In this document: one piece after another, positions 14,667-23,121 of the stretch
Position numbering within the stretch: position 1 is the first letter of the stretch
Layout of the letters: every line of letters starts with the position of its first letter
Assembly (NCBI GenBank): GCA_938044705.1
Contig: CALIOL010000011.1
Span: forward strand, 1-35,135
Reading direction: 5' to 3'
Origin: an uncultured Ilumatobacter sp.
GTDB taxonomy: Bacteria > Actinomycetota > Acidimicrobiia > Acidimicrobiales > Ilumatobacteraceae
Length of the DNA stretch: 35,135 bases
Notes under the pieces: generated by a model
The model's input: only the letters and a program-made list of their open reading frames with translations
Told to the model about the DNA's origin: nothing
Databases searched by the model: none
Program-made: the position numbers and the translations under genes

Positions 14667-15317
14667 TCAACCGTCGACGAGGCCGTGACGATGCGCGTGG
14701 ACGATCGCTGCGGCGCGATCACGCGCGCCGAGCTTCGAGAAGATCGAACCGACATGCGTCTTGACCGTCGCAACCGAGACGAACAGCGCCTCGGCGATCT
14801 CACCGTTGCTTGCGCCGCTCGCCATCAGCCTGAGGACGTCGTTCTCGCGCGCTGTCAGCTGATCGAGCGCCACCGCTGCGGCTCGCTGCGCAGATGCCTG
14901 CGCGCGGTACACATCGAGAACACGCGGCGTGACAACAGGGTCCAACCACGCTCCACCGCGAGCCACGACCTCGACCGCACGGATCAAGTCGTCAGCGGAG
15001 GTCTCCTTCAACGCGAAGCCAGCAGCGCCCGCTTCGAGTACGCTCACCAGGACGTCGTCGTCGTCGAAGGTCGTCAGGATCAGGACGGGCGGCGCGTCCG
15101 GCAACTCCCCGACGCAACGGGTCGCTTCGACGCCATCCATCCCGCGCATCCGGATATCCATCAGGACGACGTCGATGGTGTTCCGGCCGAGCTGCTCCAG
15201 CGCCTCTGCGCCATCGCGTGCCTCGGCCACGATCTCGAATCCGTCATCGGGGGTCAACACGTGTCGAAGACCAGCGCGAACGAGTTCCTGATCGTCGACG
15301 AGGAGCAAGCGGATCAC
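14667..15317 (-). CDS. NarL/LuxR-family response regulator (first module)
   Basis: A 216-residue two-component regulator. The receiver domain (about 1-120) has acidic residues D-D at 8-9, the phospho-acceptor Asp54 in V-V-L-M-D-I-R-M and the conserved Lys in F-A-L-K-E-T. The C-terminal LuxR helix-turn-helix (about 150-210) reads LTARENDVLRLMASGASN with V-A-T-V-K-T-H-V. The GTG at 15317 overlaps the kinase stop as GTGA. An open extension to 15500 lies inside the kinase gene and is rejected. It is followed, after 102 bp holding a palindrome, by the ABC exporter genes, which it probably activates. Confidence 0.92.
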   Translation of the reverse strand: MIRLLLVDDQELVRAGLRHVLTPDDGFEIVAEARDGAEALEQLGRNTIDVVLMDIRMRGMDGVEATRCVGELPDAPPVLILTTFDDDDVLVSVLEAGAAGFALKETSADDLIRAVEVVARGGAWLDPVVTPRVLDVYRAQASAQRAAAVALDQLTARENDVLRLMASGASNGEIAEALFVSVATVKTHVGSIFSKLGARDRAAAIVHAHRHGLVDG

Positions 15318-16465
15318 AACGTGGCCACCGGCTGTTCGAGCGGGAGGGCGACGTCGACCCGCCACACGGGTCCAGCGGGGCCGATCGAGAGGTTTCCGCC
15401 GACCGCTTGCACACGCTCGCGCATCCCGATCAGTCCGTAGCCGGCACCGCCACCGGTCGATGACAGCGCAACGATCGGGTTCTCGACCACGATCCGACAC
15501 TCGGTCGTGTCCACGATCACCTCGACGTCCGACCGCACCCCCGACGCGTGTTTCGCGGCGTTGGACAGCGACTCCTGCACGAGCCGATAGGCGGTCAGCC
15601 CGATCGCTGAACCCACCTGGTCGAGCGGTCCGGTCGTCATCAGCTCGACGTCTTGGCCCGCCGACCTGCGTTCTTGGACGAGCGCCGCGATGTCGCCGGC
15701 AGTCGGTGATGGCTCGTGACCCAACCCGTCCGCTGAACGCAACATGCCCATGCTTCTGCGAATCTCGGCGAGGCTCTCACGTCCGATCAGCTCCGCCGAT
15801 TCGAGCGCCGCCTCCGCGTTTTGCGGATTCCGGCGAATCGCACGACGCGCACCGGTCACATGCAGCAGGACGACGGTCAGCGAGTGGCCGACGAGATCGT
15901 GGACGTCGCGCGCCATTCGCCGCCGCTCGTCCAACACCGCCTGTTCGACGATCAGCGAACTCTGCTGCTCGAGTTGGCGAACGAGGTCTCGGTTCACCCT
16001 CGCCATCAGTCCGAACAGCCAACCGAGCAGCACCCCGAAGAACCAGAACGGCCAGCCGGAGTCAGCACCGTTCGTCAACCCGGCGACGACGGGGACGAGC
16101 GCGAAGGCGGCGCACAGGATGTTCGCCACTCGTCGACTCTCGATGCTGTACGTCGCAAGCAGCGCGGCGAGCGCGACGAAGAACATCGACCCTTCGGCGT
16201 ACCCGAAGAAGAACACGATCGTTGGGCCGACCACGACCAGCGGAAGGAGGACGATCGACCAGAGCCGCAGGACCAGGCCGTGAATCACCAACGTCACCGC
16301 GGGGAGGATCAGCAGCGGAATGACGAGGCCGTCGGGCCCATCGCCCCAGTTGTCTCCGATCGCGATGACGAGCGCGAGTACGCCCATCCCCGCCGTCAGG
16401 CGCATGAACGTCGCGTCACGATCAGCGAGCGTCGGCCGCGCCCGGGCGGCTCCAGCAGCGAGCAT
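15314..16465 (-). CDS. sensor histidine kinase, HisKA_3 type (first module)
   Basis: A 383-residue membrane sensor kinase. Five or six hydrophobic segments fill about residues 22-155 with almost no extracytoplasmic domain, an intramembrane-sensing layout. The dimerisation/phospho-acceptor helix has His189 in R-R-M-A-R-D-V-H-D-L-V-G-H. The ATPase domain has Q-E-S-L-S-N-A-A-K-H and G-Y-G-L-I-G-M-R-E-R. The open frame reaches 16669, but ATG 16465 is preferred: TACTTT stands six bases before it, and this start places the upstream palindrome at the same distance as in the ABC operon. ATG 16501 is the alternative. The gene is coupled to the response regulator by GTGA. Confidence 0.88.
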   Translation of the reverse strand: MLAAGAARARPTLADRDATFMRLTAGMGVLALVIAIGDNWGDGPDGLVIPLLILPAVTLVIHGLVLRLWSIVLLPLVVVGPTIVFFFGYAEGSMFFVALAALLATYSIESRRVANILCAAFALVPVVAGLTNGADSGWPFWFFGVLLGWLFGLMARVNRDLVRQLEQQSSLIVEQAVLDERRRMARDVHDLVGHSLTVVLLHVTGARRAIRRNPQNAEAALESAELIGRESLAEIRRSMGMLRSADGLGHEPSPTAGDIAALVQERRSAGQDVELMTTGPLDQVGSAIGLTAYRLVQESLSNAAKHASGVRSDVEVIVDTTECRIVVENPIVALSSTGGGAGYGLIGMRERVQAVGGNLSIGPAGPVWRVDVALPLEQPVATL

Positions 16466-16471
16466 GCTCTG

Positions 16472-16477
16472 AAAGTA
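16472..16477 (-). promoter_or_regulatory. -10 box of the kinase gene (leaderless)
   Basis: TACTTT on the minus strand is six bases from the ATG at 16465. The -35 position has no recognisable box. Confidence 0.45.
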
Positions 16478-16518
16478 GTGGCGCGCTGACTGTCGCGCCA
16501 TCAGCCGACGGGCGCTTC

Positions 16519-16546
16519 GAGACCTCCACCCTGGGGTGGAGGTCTC
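16519..16546. promoter_or_regulatory. operator palindrome of the kinase/regulator operon
   Basis: Thirteen-base perfect arms (GAGACCTCCACCC and its complement) flank TG. The inner 18 bp, CTCCACCC-N2-GGGTGGAG, are identical in arm sequence and spacing to the element before the ABC genes. The centre is 67.5 bp upstream of the kinase start. A further GGTCTC-N4-GAGACC pair overlaps its left part (16541-16556). The remaining gap up to the subtilase gene (16547-16709) shows no other strong element. Confidence 0.72.
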
Positions 16547-16718
16547 GGTGGAGACCAGATCAGCTCGTACCGCTTCGGACGGCCCGACTGACTTCTTCCG
16601 CGCCGCCGATGAACTCGTACTACGTTGCGAGGCGGGCACGGAATCCATCAATTGCTGACGACCGTTCATCGAGGGTCAGCGGGTACGTGAGCGTTCGTCT
16701 CTTCGAAACGGAGGATGA

Positions 16719-18269
16719 ATGCGTTACTGGAAAAGGGTTGCCCTCACGGCACTGATCGGCGTTGTCAGCGTTCCCGCTGCGACGTCTGCGAGTGCTGGTG
16801 AGACGCAACAGAACGAAGCCGCAACGGCCGAACTCGTTGCAAACAGCTACATCGTGATCCTCGAAGAGGGCGCGACCGCGAGTATCGACGTGGTCATGGC
16901 GTCGGTGCCCGAGCTGGCACTGGCTGCAACATCGGCCGACGGGTCGCACAACGGCACGCGTGTGACCCACCGCTACAGCACTGCGGTCGACGGTTTCGCC
17001 GCCGAGATGAGCACGAGTGCGGTGAAGCAACTGCAATCACATCCCGACGTCGCACTGGTCGAACGAGATCAGATCGTGTCGATCGATGCCACCTGGGGCC
17101 AGGACCGGATCGACGACAGGAACCTGCCGTTGGACGGAACGTTCAGCGCGACCGGTGATGGCACCGGCGTCCACGCCTACGTGATCGACACCGGGCTGCG
17201 CGAGAGTCACAACGACTTCGCTGGACGAGTCGGTCAGGGCTTCGACGCTGTTGGCGGCGGTGTGAACGACTGCAACGGTCACGGCACTCACGTCGCCGGC
17301 ACCGTGGCCGGAACGACGTATGGCGTCGCACCGGACGCGACCGTCCACGGCGTCCGAGTGCTCGGCTGCAACGGATCGGGTTCGAACTCCGGCGTGATCG
17401 CCGGCGTCGACTGGGTGGCGGCGAACGCAATCCAACCCGCCGTCGCGAACATGAGCCTCGGAGGCACCGCGTCGACTGCGCTCGACAATGCGATCGCCAA
17501 CGCCGTCGCCAGCGGGGTGACGATGGTCGTCGCTGCAGGCAACGAGAACCAGAACGCGTGCAACGTGTCCCCTGCCCGGGAGGATTCGGCGATCACCGTC
17601 GGAGCGACGACTCGTACCGATGCTCGTGCGAGCTTCTCGAACTTCGGAACGTGCGTCGACATCTTCGCTCCGGGTCAGGATGTGACCTCCACCTGGATCG
17701 GCTCCGACTCGGCGACGCGCACGATCAGCGGCACGTCGATGGCTGCGCCACACGTGGCTGGCGGCGCGGCGATCGTGTTGGAGGCAAACCCCTCGGCGTC
17801 ACCTGCCGCGGTGGGCAATGCGCTGCTCAGCGACGCCACAACGGGCGCGCTGTCCGGCATCGGCACCGGCTCGCCGAACCTGCTCCTGTTCGTCGGCTCG
17901 GATGGCGACACGCCGCCGCCGACAACCACGCCACCCACGACCACCCCGCCAACGGGTGACTGTGGGTCGAGCAGCGAAGCCTTCTCCGGCAACCTGAGCG
18001 GCACAGGCGACACCGAGATCGAGCCGAACGGTACGTACTACCAGGCTCCAGCGGGCCAGCACGTCGGTTGTCTCGCCGGCCCGGCAGGCACCGATTTCGA
18101 CTTGGAGCTGTACCGGTGGAACGGTTCGGGATGGTCGCTCGTCGCCAACGGCATCACCGCCGACAGCACAGAATCCGTCAGCTACCAGGGAGCGAGCGGG
18201 TTCTACGTGTGGCAGGTCGTGAGCGCCGGCGGGAGCGGCAGCTACGACTTCGGTCTCGATCGGCCGTAG
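16719..18269 (+). CDS. secreted subtilisin-family serine protease (S8)
   Basis: A 516-residue secreted protease. It has a signal peptide (about 1-26, K-R then a hydrophobic core and A-S-A), an I9-type inhibitor propeptide (about 43-120) and the S8 catalytic domain (about 128-390). The catalytic triad is Asp157 (V-I-D-T-G), His188 (N-G-H-G-T-H-V-A-G) and Ser340 (G-T-S-M-A-A-P-H), with oxyanion Asn275. A Pro/Thr linker (about 395-415) leads to a C-terminal domain resembling bacterial prepeptidase C-terminal (PPC) domains, usually removed after export. The domain order is that of aqualysin/proteinase K-like enzymes. ATG 16719 has GGAGG at 16710-16714. It is divergent from the kinase gene and probably scavenges extracellular protein. 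Confidence 0.95.
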   Translation: MRYWKRVALTALIGVVSVPAATSASAGETQQNEAATAELVANSYIVILEEGATASIDVVMASVPELALAATSADGSHNGTRVTHRYSTAVDGFAAEMSTSAVKQLQSHPDVALVERDQIVSIDATWGQDRIDDRNLPLDGTFSATGDGTGVHAYVIDTGLRESHNDFAGRVGQGFDAVGGGVNDCNGHGTHVAGTVAGTTYGVAPDATVHGVRVLGCNGSGSNSGVIAGVDWVAANAIQPAVANMSLGGTASTALDNAIANAVASGVTMVVAAGNENQNACNVSPAREDSAITVGATTRTDARASFSNFGTCVDIFAPGQDVTSTWIGSDSATRTISGTSMAAPHVAGGAAIVLEANPSASPAAVGNALLSDATTGALSGIGTGSPNLLLFVGSDGDTPPPTTTPPTTTPPTGDCGSSSEAFSGNLSGTGDTEIEPNGTYYQAPAGQHVGCLAGPAGTDFDLELYRWNGSGWSLVANGITADSTESVSYQGASGFYVWQVVSAGGSGSYDFGLDRP

Positions 18270-18284
18270 TCGACGATTTTCGTT

Positions 18285-18319
18285 CGCAGGTCGGTGGAGC
18301 TCGACTCCGCCGACCTGCG
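18285..18319. terminator. strong hairpin between convergent genes
   Basis: A 15-bp stem (CGCAGGTCGGTGGAG with its complement, one G-T pair) and a five-base loop CTCGA lie 16 bases after the subtilase stop and 18 bases before the flavoprotein stop on the other strand. It can act in both directions. No T-tract follows, which is common for hairpins of high-GC actinobacteria. Confidence 0.75.
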
Positions 18320-18336
18320 GCGCGAGCATTGCGGCC

Positions 18337-19584
18337 TCAGGCGAGCGTGGCGGCGTGTGCCAGTGCGTCGTCCCAGCTCGCCTGTTCCATGAGCTGCCCG
18401 CGCATCTTCATCACCCAGCGCGGCGCGTTGACGCCGAGCGCTCCGTGCACCCGGTCGCCCGAGCGGTACAACGCCATGAATTTCGCGACACCGTCTTCGC
18501 CTGGCTCGGTCGACCCGAGGACGACTGCCACCTCGTCATCCTCGTGCACCCGACCGAGGAACTGCACGCGGATGTCGAACTGATCGCTCCAGAAGAACGG
18601 GACGGGAGCGTACGCCTGGGGTGCCTCGGCGCTTCGCCCGTTCGCCGCCAACAGGTTCTTCGCTGCTGCGGCACCCTGTTCGGCCGCATTCGTCCAGTGC
18701 TCGACGCGCATCTCTTCGTCGAACAGCGGGTTCGGCCACCGCAGCACGTCACCGGCGGCATAGACCCCCGTCACGGTGGTGCCATCGGCATCGAGCGCGT
18801 TGAGCGTTTCGTCGCACACGACACCGTCACGAATCTGCAGGCCGCTGTCGCCGAGCCACGCGGTGGCCGGCACGACACCGATCCCCACGACGACCACATC
18901 GGCCTCGATCAACTCGCCGCCTGCCAAGAGCACACCATCGTCGTGCAGCCGATCGACGGACACGCCACACCGGAGCGTCACACCGCGAGCTTCGTGCAGT
19001 GACCCGATCGCTGCGCCCATCTCCGCGCCGAGTCCTCGCATCAGTGGTGCCGGGCCGCCTTCGAGCACGGTGACCTCGTTGCCGAGCTGCTTTGCGGTTG
19101 CCGCGACTTCGAGGCCGATGAAGCCCGCTCCGATCACCACGACATGGCGACCACCTTCGGCGATCTCGGAGCGAAGTCGCATCGAGTCATCGAGTGTTCG
19201 CACCTCGTGCACGTGGCCGAACCGGCTCTGCTCGGGGAGACGGCGACACGCCGCTCCGGTCGCGATGATGCAGCCGTCGAACGCAAGGTCGGTTCCATCG
19301 GTCAGGTGGAGCACACGCGCATCGGTGTCCAGTCCGGCGGCTGCGAGGCCGAAGCGCCACTCCACATCGAGTTCGTCGAACGAGTCCGGTTGACGCAGGT
19401 GGATGCGGTCAGGCTCCCACTCCCCCGCCAACAGCTTCTTGGACAGTGGCGGCCGGTCGTAGGGACGGTGCTGCTCTGCACCGACGATCACCACCTCGCC
19501 GTCGAAGCCTTCGTTGCGCAACGTTTCCGCCGCACGCAAGCCCGCCAGCGATGCTCCGACGATCACGACCCGATTCAGATCCAT
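18337..19584 (-). CDS. FAD-dependent ferredoxin reductase-like oxidoreductase
   Basis: A 415-residue flavoprotein of the pyridine nucleotide-disulfide oxidoreductase fold, resembling NAD(P)H:ferredoxin/rubredoxin reductases that feed electrons to P450s or ring dioxygenases. It has an N-terminal FAD site V-I-V-G-A-S-L-A-G-L, the R-P-Y-D-R-P-P-L-S-K-K loop, a second dinucleotide site V-V-V-I-G-A-G-F-I-G-L-E for NAD(P)H, and the FAD-binding V-Y-A-A-G-D-V. The C-terminal reductase domain is at about 325-410. No redox-active Cys pair is seen. No ferredoxin or P450 gene is adjacent, so its partner is elsewhere. The ATG at 19584 has CATGTT six bases upstream. Confidence 0.9.
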   Translation of the reverse strand: MDLNRVVIVGASLAGLRAAETLRNEGFDGEVVIVGAEQHRPYDRPPLSKKLLAGEWEPDRIHLRQPDSFDELDVEWRFGLAAAGLDTDARVLHLTDGTDLAFDGCIIATGAACRRLPEQSRFGHVHEVRTLDDSMRLRSEIAEGGRHVVVIGAGFIGLEVAATAKQLGNEVTVLEGGPAPLMRGLGAEMGAAIGSLHEARGVTLRCGVSVDRLHDDGVLLAGGELIEADVVVVGIGVVPATAWLGDSGLQIRDGVVCDETLNALDADGTTVTGVYAAGDVLRWPNPLFDEEMRVEHWTNAAEQGAAAAKNLLAANGRSAEAPQAYAPVPFFWSDQFDIRVQFLGRVHEDDEVAVVLGSTEPGEDGVAKFMALYRSGDRVHGALGVNAPRWVMKMRGQLMEQASWDDALAHAATLA

Positions 19585-19590
19585 CGGGCA

Positions 19591-19596
19591 AACATG
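19591..19596 (-). promoter_or_regulatory. -10 box of the flavoprotein gene (leaderless)
   Basis: CATGTT on the minus strand stands six bases before the ATG at 19584; there is no Shine-Dalgarno sequence. Confidence 0.4.
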
Positions 19597-19637
19597 CCAC
19601 AGCTCGCCAGCTCAGGTGCAGCCCGCCCGCCCTCGGG

Positions 19638-20375
19638 TCACGAGAACTTGGTGACGGGTCGCGGCAGCGCCTCGCCGTCGATCTCGATGTCGACCTGCTC
19701 GTTGTAGAAGCAGACCAGCCCGGCGATACCCGCCGACTCTGGCAGCGGAGTGCGGTACCCCCACGCAATGTCTTCGTGGGTGGCTTCGCCCACCGTCACC
19801 GACCAGTAGTGCGCCCAACCCTTGTACGGGCATTGACTCTGGGACGCAGTGGCGGTGAGCAGATCCATGCGGACGTCGGACTTCGGCAGGTAGTACCTCG
19901 GCGGCAACGTGGCCTCGTACAACACGCTCGAGCGAACCGAGTCGGCAACGACGTCACCGTCGACGAGCACCCGTACGTGTTTCGACGATGGCAGCACGTC
20001 GATCCGCACCTCGGGGCTTCGAGGGTGCACGAAGACCTCGACGTCTTCTTCGAACCACGCGTCCATCGAATCCCACTCGAGTCGAACGCGATCACTCAGG
20101 TCGGGAACTTCGGGGTGCCGCCAACCGCCCGCTGCGACCACGTCGTCCCCCACGCGTAGATCGAGCACCTCTCCCACCCCACGTGCCCCACCGTCGAACG
20201 TCGAGGTGGTTGCGACGAGTTCGGCGTGCACATCGCCGACGGGCAGATACCACGCCGGGTAGTACTCGTGCTCCCAGACGAACAACGTCCGACGGCTGTC
20301 CACGACGAGACGTCCGTCTCGATAGCCACGTATCCACTTCGGGTTCTCTCGCGTCTTCAGATGATCGGCTGACAT
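19638..20375 (-). CDS. double DUF427 domain protein
   Basis: A 245-residue soluble protein made of two DUF427-type domains. The first (about 15-105) starts at W-I-R-G-Y-R-D-G-R-L-V-V-D-S-R; the second (about 130-225) carries V-L-V-D-G-D-V-V-A-D-S with L-P-P-R-Y-Y-L-P and C-P-Y-K-G-W-A-H-Y-W-S-V. The C-P-Y-K-G-x-A-x-Y-W motif is typical for the family, whose molecular function is unknown. The open frame runs to 20879, but ATG 20375 fits the domain start, has CAGACT six bases before it, and avoids the divergent thioesterase gene. Confidence 0.85.
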   Translation of the reverse strand: MSADHLKTRENPKWIRGYRDGRLVVDSRRTLFVWEHEYYPAWYLPVGDVHAELVATTSTFDGGARGVGEVLDLRVGDDVVAAGGWRHPEVPDLSDRVRLEWDSMDAWFEEDVEVFVHPRSPEVRIDVLPSSKHVRVLVDGDVVADSVRSSVLYEATLPPRYYLPKSDVRMDLLTATASQSQCPYKGWAHYWSVTVGEATHEDIAWGYRTPLPESAGIAGLVCFYNEQVDIEIDGEALPRPVTKFS

Positions 20376-20381
20376 CGGACG

Positions 20382-20387
20382 AGTCTG
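20382..20387 (-). promoter_or_regulatory. -10 box of the DUF427 gene (leaderless)
   Basis: CAGACT on the minus strand stands six bases before the ATG at 20375, in a 63-bp divergent gap. Confidence 0.4.
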
Positions 20388-20425
20388 GCGCACCGCCGCC
20401 ACTGCTCGTGCGGCGCGGCCGAAGC

Positions 20426-20431
20426 TACGGT
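20426..20431 (+). promoter_or_regulatory. -10 box of the thioesterase gene (leaderless)
   Basis: TACGGT stands seven bases before the ATG at 20439, with no ribosome binding site between them. Confidence 0.45.
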
Positions 20432-20438
20432 CGGGTCG

Positions 20439-20852
20439 ATGAGCGAGATGCCGACGGCGGACGAGGTCAACGCAATGATCGAGGAGCTCTTCCCCGGGAC
20501 CGGCAACACCTGCGCCGAGATCGGTGAAGGCTTCGCAACCGCGTCGCGCACCGTCGATGACACGATGCTGCGACCCGGCGGGTTCATCTCCGGACCGACT
20601 CAGTTCGGGCTCGCCGACGCAGCTCTCTGGTACATGGTGTTCGCGGCGATCGGCCGAGTCGAGCCGATGGCGATGACCTCCGAGCTGTCGATTCGCTATC
20701 TCCGTCCAGCTCAGGGCTCGGTCCTGTGGGCCCGTGCCGAGGTGGAGTCCGCCGGTCGACGCAACGTCGTGGGAACCGTGCACGTTTGGTGCGATGATCG
20801 TCGGCACAAGCCCACCGCCGTTGCGCAAGGCACCTACGCGATGCCGATGTAG
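20439..20852 (+). CDS. PaaI-like hotdog-fold thioesterase
   Basis: A 137-residue single hotdog-domain protein of the PaaI thioesterase group, which hydrolyses acyl-CoA or aryl-CoA esters. The region [20 protein letters not shown] covers the central helix with its conserved Asp/Asn-type catalytic area. Strands [11 protein letters not shown] and a C-terminal A-Q-G-T-Y-A-M-P follow. The substrate is unknown. ATG 20439 is placed by the -10 box; ATG 20448 is possible. A VOC protein gene follows after 25 bp on the same strand, probably cotranscribed. Confidence 0.82.
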   Translation: MSEMPTADEVNAMIEELFPGTGNTCAEIGEGFATASRTVDDTMLRPGGFISGPTQFGLADAALWYMVFAAIGRVEPMAMTSELSIRYLRPAQGSVLWARAEVESAGRRNVVGTVHVWCDDRRHKPTAVAQGTYAMPM

Positions 20853-20877
20853 ACGGCCGACCTCGACGGAGACACCC

Positions 20878-21303
20878 ATGCCCGACCTGCCACGTTTCCA
20901 TCACGCATTCCCCGTGCATGATCTCGCTGCCGCTCGCGGTTTCTACGGCGATGTGCTGGGCTGCCCGGAAGGGCGCCACTCCGAGCACTGGGTGGATTTC
21001 GACCTGTTCGGTCACCAGATCGTGGCGCACCTCGATACTTCCGGGGCCGCCCGCATCCGGACGCGCAACGACGTGGACGGCGATGCGGTGCCCGTGCCTC
21101 ACTTCGGACTGCTCCTCGAACCCGGAGACTGGCAGCAGCTCGCCGACCGCCTGCGTGAGACCGGCACCGAGTTCGTGATCGAGCCGCACGTTCGTTTCGT
21201 TGGCGAAGTCGGGGAACAGTCGACCATGTTCCTGCTCGACCCGTCGGGCAACGCGTTGGAGTTCAAGTCGTTCGCCGACGACGCCCAGGTCTTCGCCAAC
21301 TGA
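20878..21303 (+). CDS. VOC-family (glyoxalase/dioxygenase-fold) protein
   Basis: A 141-residue vicinal-oxygen-chelate fold protein with two babb modules. It begins [25 protein letters not shown], the usual start with a metal-ligand His. The second module has P-H-F-G-L-L-L-E and [14 protein letters not shown] with the C-terminal Glu ligand. Members include glyoxalases, ring-cleavage dioxygenases and antibiotic-binding proteins; the specific role is unknown. ATG 20878 has GGAGA five bases upstream. The open frame back to 20734 overlaps the thioesterase gene and is rejected. Convergent with the AlkB gene. Confidence 0.85.
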   Translation: MPDLPRFHHAFPVHDLAAARGFYGDVLGCPEGRHSEHWVDFDLFGHQIVAHLDTSGAARIRTRNDVDGDAVPVPHFGLLLEPGDWQQLADRLRETGTEFVIEPHVRFVGEVGEQSTMFLLDPSGNALEFKSFADDAQVFAN

Positions 21304-21327
21304 GATCGCCGAGCACCTGCCGTGCGA

Positions 21328-21960
21328 TCAGCGGGCGTCGTGGCGATACGTGATCGACAGGCGTGGGCCAGCGTGGCGGCGGCGCTTGGGTACACAGTGT
21401 TGCCATTCGTGCTGGCACGCACCCCCCATCACGAAGAGATCGCCGTGGCCGAGCCCCCACGTGAGTGAGGCGCCACCTTCTTCGCCGTGCTCGTCGTCGC
21501 GGTTGCGTCGCATCTGGAACGGCCGACTCTCACCGACGCTGAGGATTGCGACGATCGGGTCGGTCACCACGTTGCGGTGGCGGTCGCCGTGCCACGCAAC
21601 CGAGTCGTTCTGATCCCGGTAGAGGTTGTACCCGATGGAGTCGAAGTGCCGGTGGAAACGGTCCGCGAGCGCCCACCGAATGTCGGCGAGGATCGGGAGC
21701 GCGACTTCGTCTGACTCCGCCTCGTTCCACCACGACGTCAAGCGAGGCTCGTCAACCAGGCGGTCGTACATCGGGATGCCTCGCCGCTGCTCGAAGTCGA
21801 GGCAGTCCATGAGATCGTCGAACAGCGCGTCGGACCCACTGAGCCAACCCGGCACGTACTCGACCCACGACGCACCGCTGAGTTGACTGCGCGAAGCTGT
21901 ACTGAACGACGGATCGAACGATGGCTCTTCGGCACCGAAGAGTGAGGCCTGACGGAACAT
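21328..21960 (-). CDS. AlkB-like 2-oxoglutarate/Fe(II) dioxygenase
   Basis: A 210-residue DNA or RNA repair dioxygenase of the AlkB family, which removes alkyl groups from bases oxidatively. Fe(II) ligands are His124 and Asp126 in W-H-G-D-R-H and probably His188 in E-W-Q-H-C-V-P-K. Arg200 and Arg206 in R-L-S-I-T-Y-R bind 2-oxoglutarate. The nucleotide-recognition lid includes N-L-Y-R-D-Q-N-D. It looks closer to the short bacterial/ALKBH2-3-like type than to E. coli AlkB proper. ATG 21960 faces a 180-bp divergent gap shared with the MBL-fold operon. On the minus strand GAGGAT seven bases before the ATG is a weak leaderless -10 box. Confidence 0.88.
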   Translation of the reverse strand: MFRQASLFGAEEPSFDPSFSTASRSQLSGASWVEYVPGWLSGSDALFDDLMDCLDFEQRRGIPMYDRLVDEPRLTSWWNEAESDEVALPILADIRWALADRFHRHFDSIGYNLYRDQNDSVAWHGDRHRNVVTDPIVAILSVGESRPFQMRRNRDDEHGEEGGASLTWGLGHGDLFVMGGACQHEWQHCVPKRRRHAGPRLSITYRHDAR

Positions 21961-22090
21961 ACGTTCGATCCTCGCGAATCACGTCCCCGTCGTCAAGCGC
22001 GAACTCGACGCGACCGGAGCGAAGACCCTTCAGAAATCACGACGTCGATGTCACTCCCAGTGGAACGGTGCGCACTGCGCAAGCGCTGAA

Positions 22091-22116
22091 GGTTCTATGC
22101 TGGGCAGCATAGAACC
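22091..22116. promoter_or_regulatory. 26-bp operator palindrome before the MBL/FAH/CMD operon
   Basis: Twelve-base perfect arms, GGTTCTATGCTG and its complement, flank GG. The element ends 24 bases before the first gene and contains TATGCT (22096-22101), which could be its -10 box. Such long dyads are typical TetR-family sites, and the last gene of the operon encodes a TetR regulator. The rest of the 180-bp gap shows no other clear element. Confidence 0.75.
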
Positions 22117-22140
22117 TGTCGATAGGCATAGGAATCGCAA

Positions 22141-23121
22141 ATGAGTGTCACCGCTGGTGTATTCGCCAAGGGGTTAGTCGAGGTCGCCGATGGCGTCTTC
22201 GCCTACCTACAGCCAGACGGAACGTGGGGGTGGAGTAACGCTGGGCTCATCGTCGGCGAAGGCGAGTCCGCGCTCGTCGACACCCTGTTCGACCTTCGCC
22301 TGACCCAGCAGATGCTCGACGAGATGGCGCCGCACACGTCGCGCCAGCCGATTGCCAACGTGGTCAACACGCATGCGAACGGCGACCACTGCTACGGCAA
22401 CCAGCTGGTCGCAGCTCCGGGTGTCGACTTCATCACGTCGGCGTCAGCGATGGCCGAGATGGACGAGGTCCCACCAGCGCTGCTGGCCGCGCTCACCGAA
22501 GGCGTCGGCGACGACGCACTCGGCCGCTACATCACACACGCGTTCGGATCGTTCGACTTCAACGGCATCGAGATGCCCGACGTCACCGTCGGCTTCACCG
22601 ATCGCCACGAACTCGACGCCGGTGGCCGCCAGATCGACCTCCTCGAGGTTGGTCCTGCACACACCGGCGGTGACGTGTTGGCGTGGCTCCCGGAGGAGCG
22701 GGTGCTGTTCGCTGGCGACATCTTGTTCATCGAGGGCACGCCCATCATGTGGGCGGGTCCTGTGAGCGGGTGGATCGCGGCATTGGACACGATCATCGAC
22801 TTCGATCCGTCAGTGATCGTCCCGGGACACGGCCCACTCACGGACCTCGACGGTGTTCGCTCGCTGCGCGGCTACTTCGAGTTGGTCGATCGTCTCACCA
22901 CCGAGCGGCACGCCGGCGGTATGGCCCTCGACGACGCGATCCGAGACATCGACGACCACATCGATGACTCGCCGTTCTGCGAGTGGTCCGACCGAGAACG
23001 GATCGTGGTCAACGTGCAGACGATCTGGCGAGGGCTCGAGCCCACGTTCACCAACCCGGACGTGTTGACGACGTTCCAGATGATGGCCGACAACTACGTC
23101 GCCCGAGAGGAGAAGGCATGA
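22141..23121 (+). CDS. MBL-fold metallo-hydrolase
   Basis: A 326-residue metallo-beta-lactamase fold hydrolase. The metal motif is T-H-A-N-G-D-H-C-Y-G-N (His78, Asn80, Asp82, His83), so the second His of H-x-H-x-D-H is Asn. This variant exists in a subgroup of uncharacterised MBL proteins. Later ligands are His in G-P-A-H-T-G-G-D, Asp in F-A-G-D-I-L-F and His in P-G-H-G-P. A C-terminal helical region of about 70 residues follows. It is the first gene of an operon with an FAH-type hydrolase and a CMD-family protein, which suggests lactone or ester hydrolysis in a catabolic route (inference). AGGA stands seven bases before the ATG; the stop overlaps the next start as ATGA. Confidence 0.87.
   Translation: MSVTAGVFAKGLVEVADGVFAYLQPDGTWGWSNAGLIVGEGESALVDTLFDLRLTQQMLDEMAPHTSRQPIANVVNTHANGDHCYGNQLVAAPGVDFITSASAMAEMDEVPPALLAALTEGVGDDALGRYITHAFGSFDFNGIEMPDVTVGFTDRHELDAGGRQIDLLEVGPAHTGGDVLAWLPEERVLFAGDILFIEGTPIMWAGPVSGWIAALDTIIDFDPSVIVPGHGPLTDLDGVRSLRGYFELVDRLTTERHAGGMALDDAIRDIDDHIDDSPFCEWSDRERIVVNVQTIWRGLEPTFTNPDVLTTFQMMADNYVAREEKA

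Noticed and set aside
16654-16680. GCTGAC-N15-GTCAGC hairpin before the subtilase gene
   Set aside because: Short arms with a 15-base spacer; no better than chance in a 250-bp gap.
21304-21329. GATCGC-N14-GCGATC as terminator between the VOC and AlkB genes
   Set aside because: Six-base arms with a long loop and partial overlap with the AlkB coding end; too weak to call.
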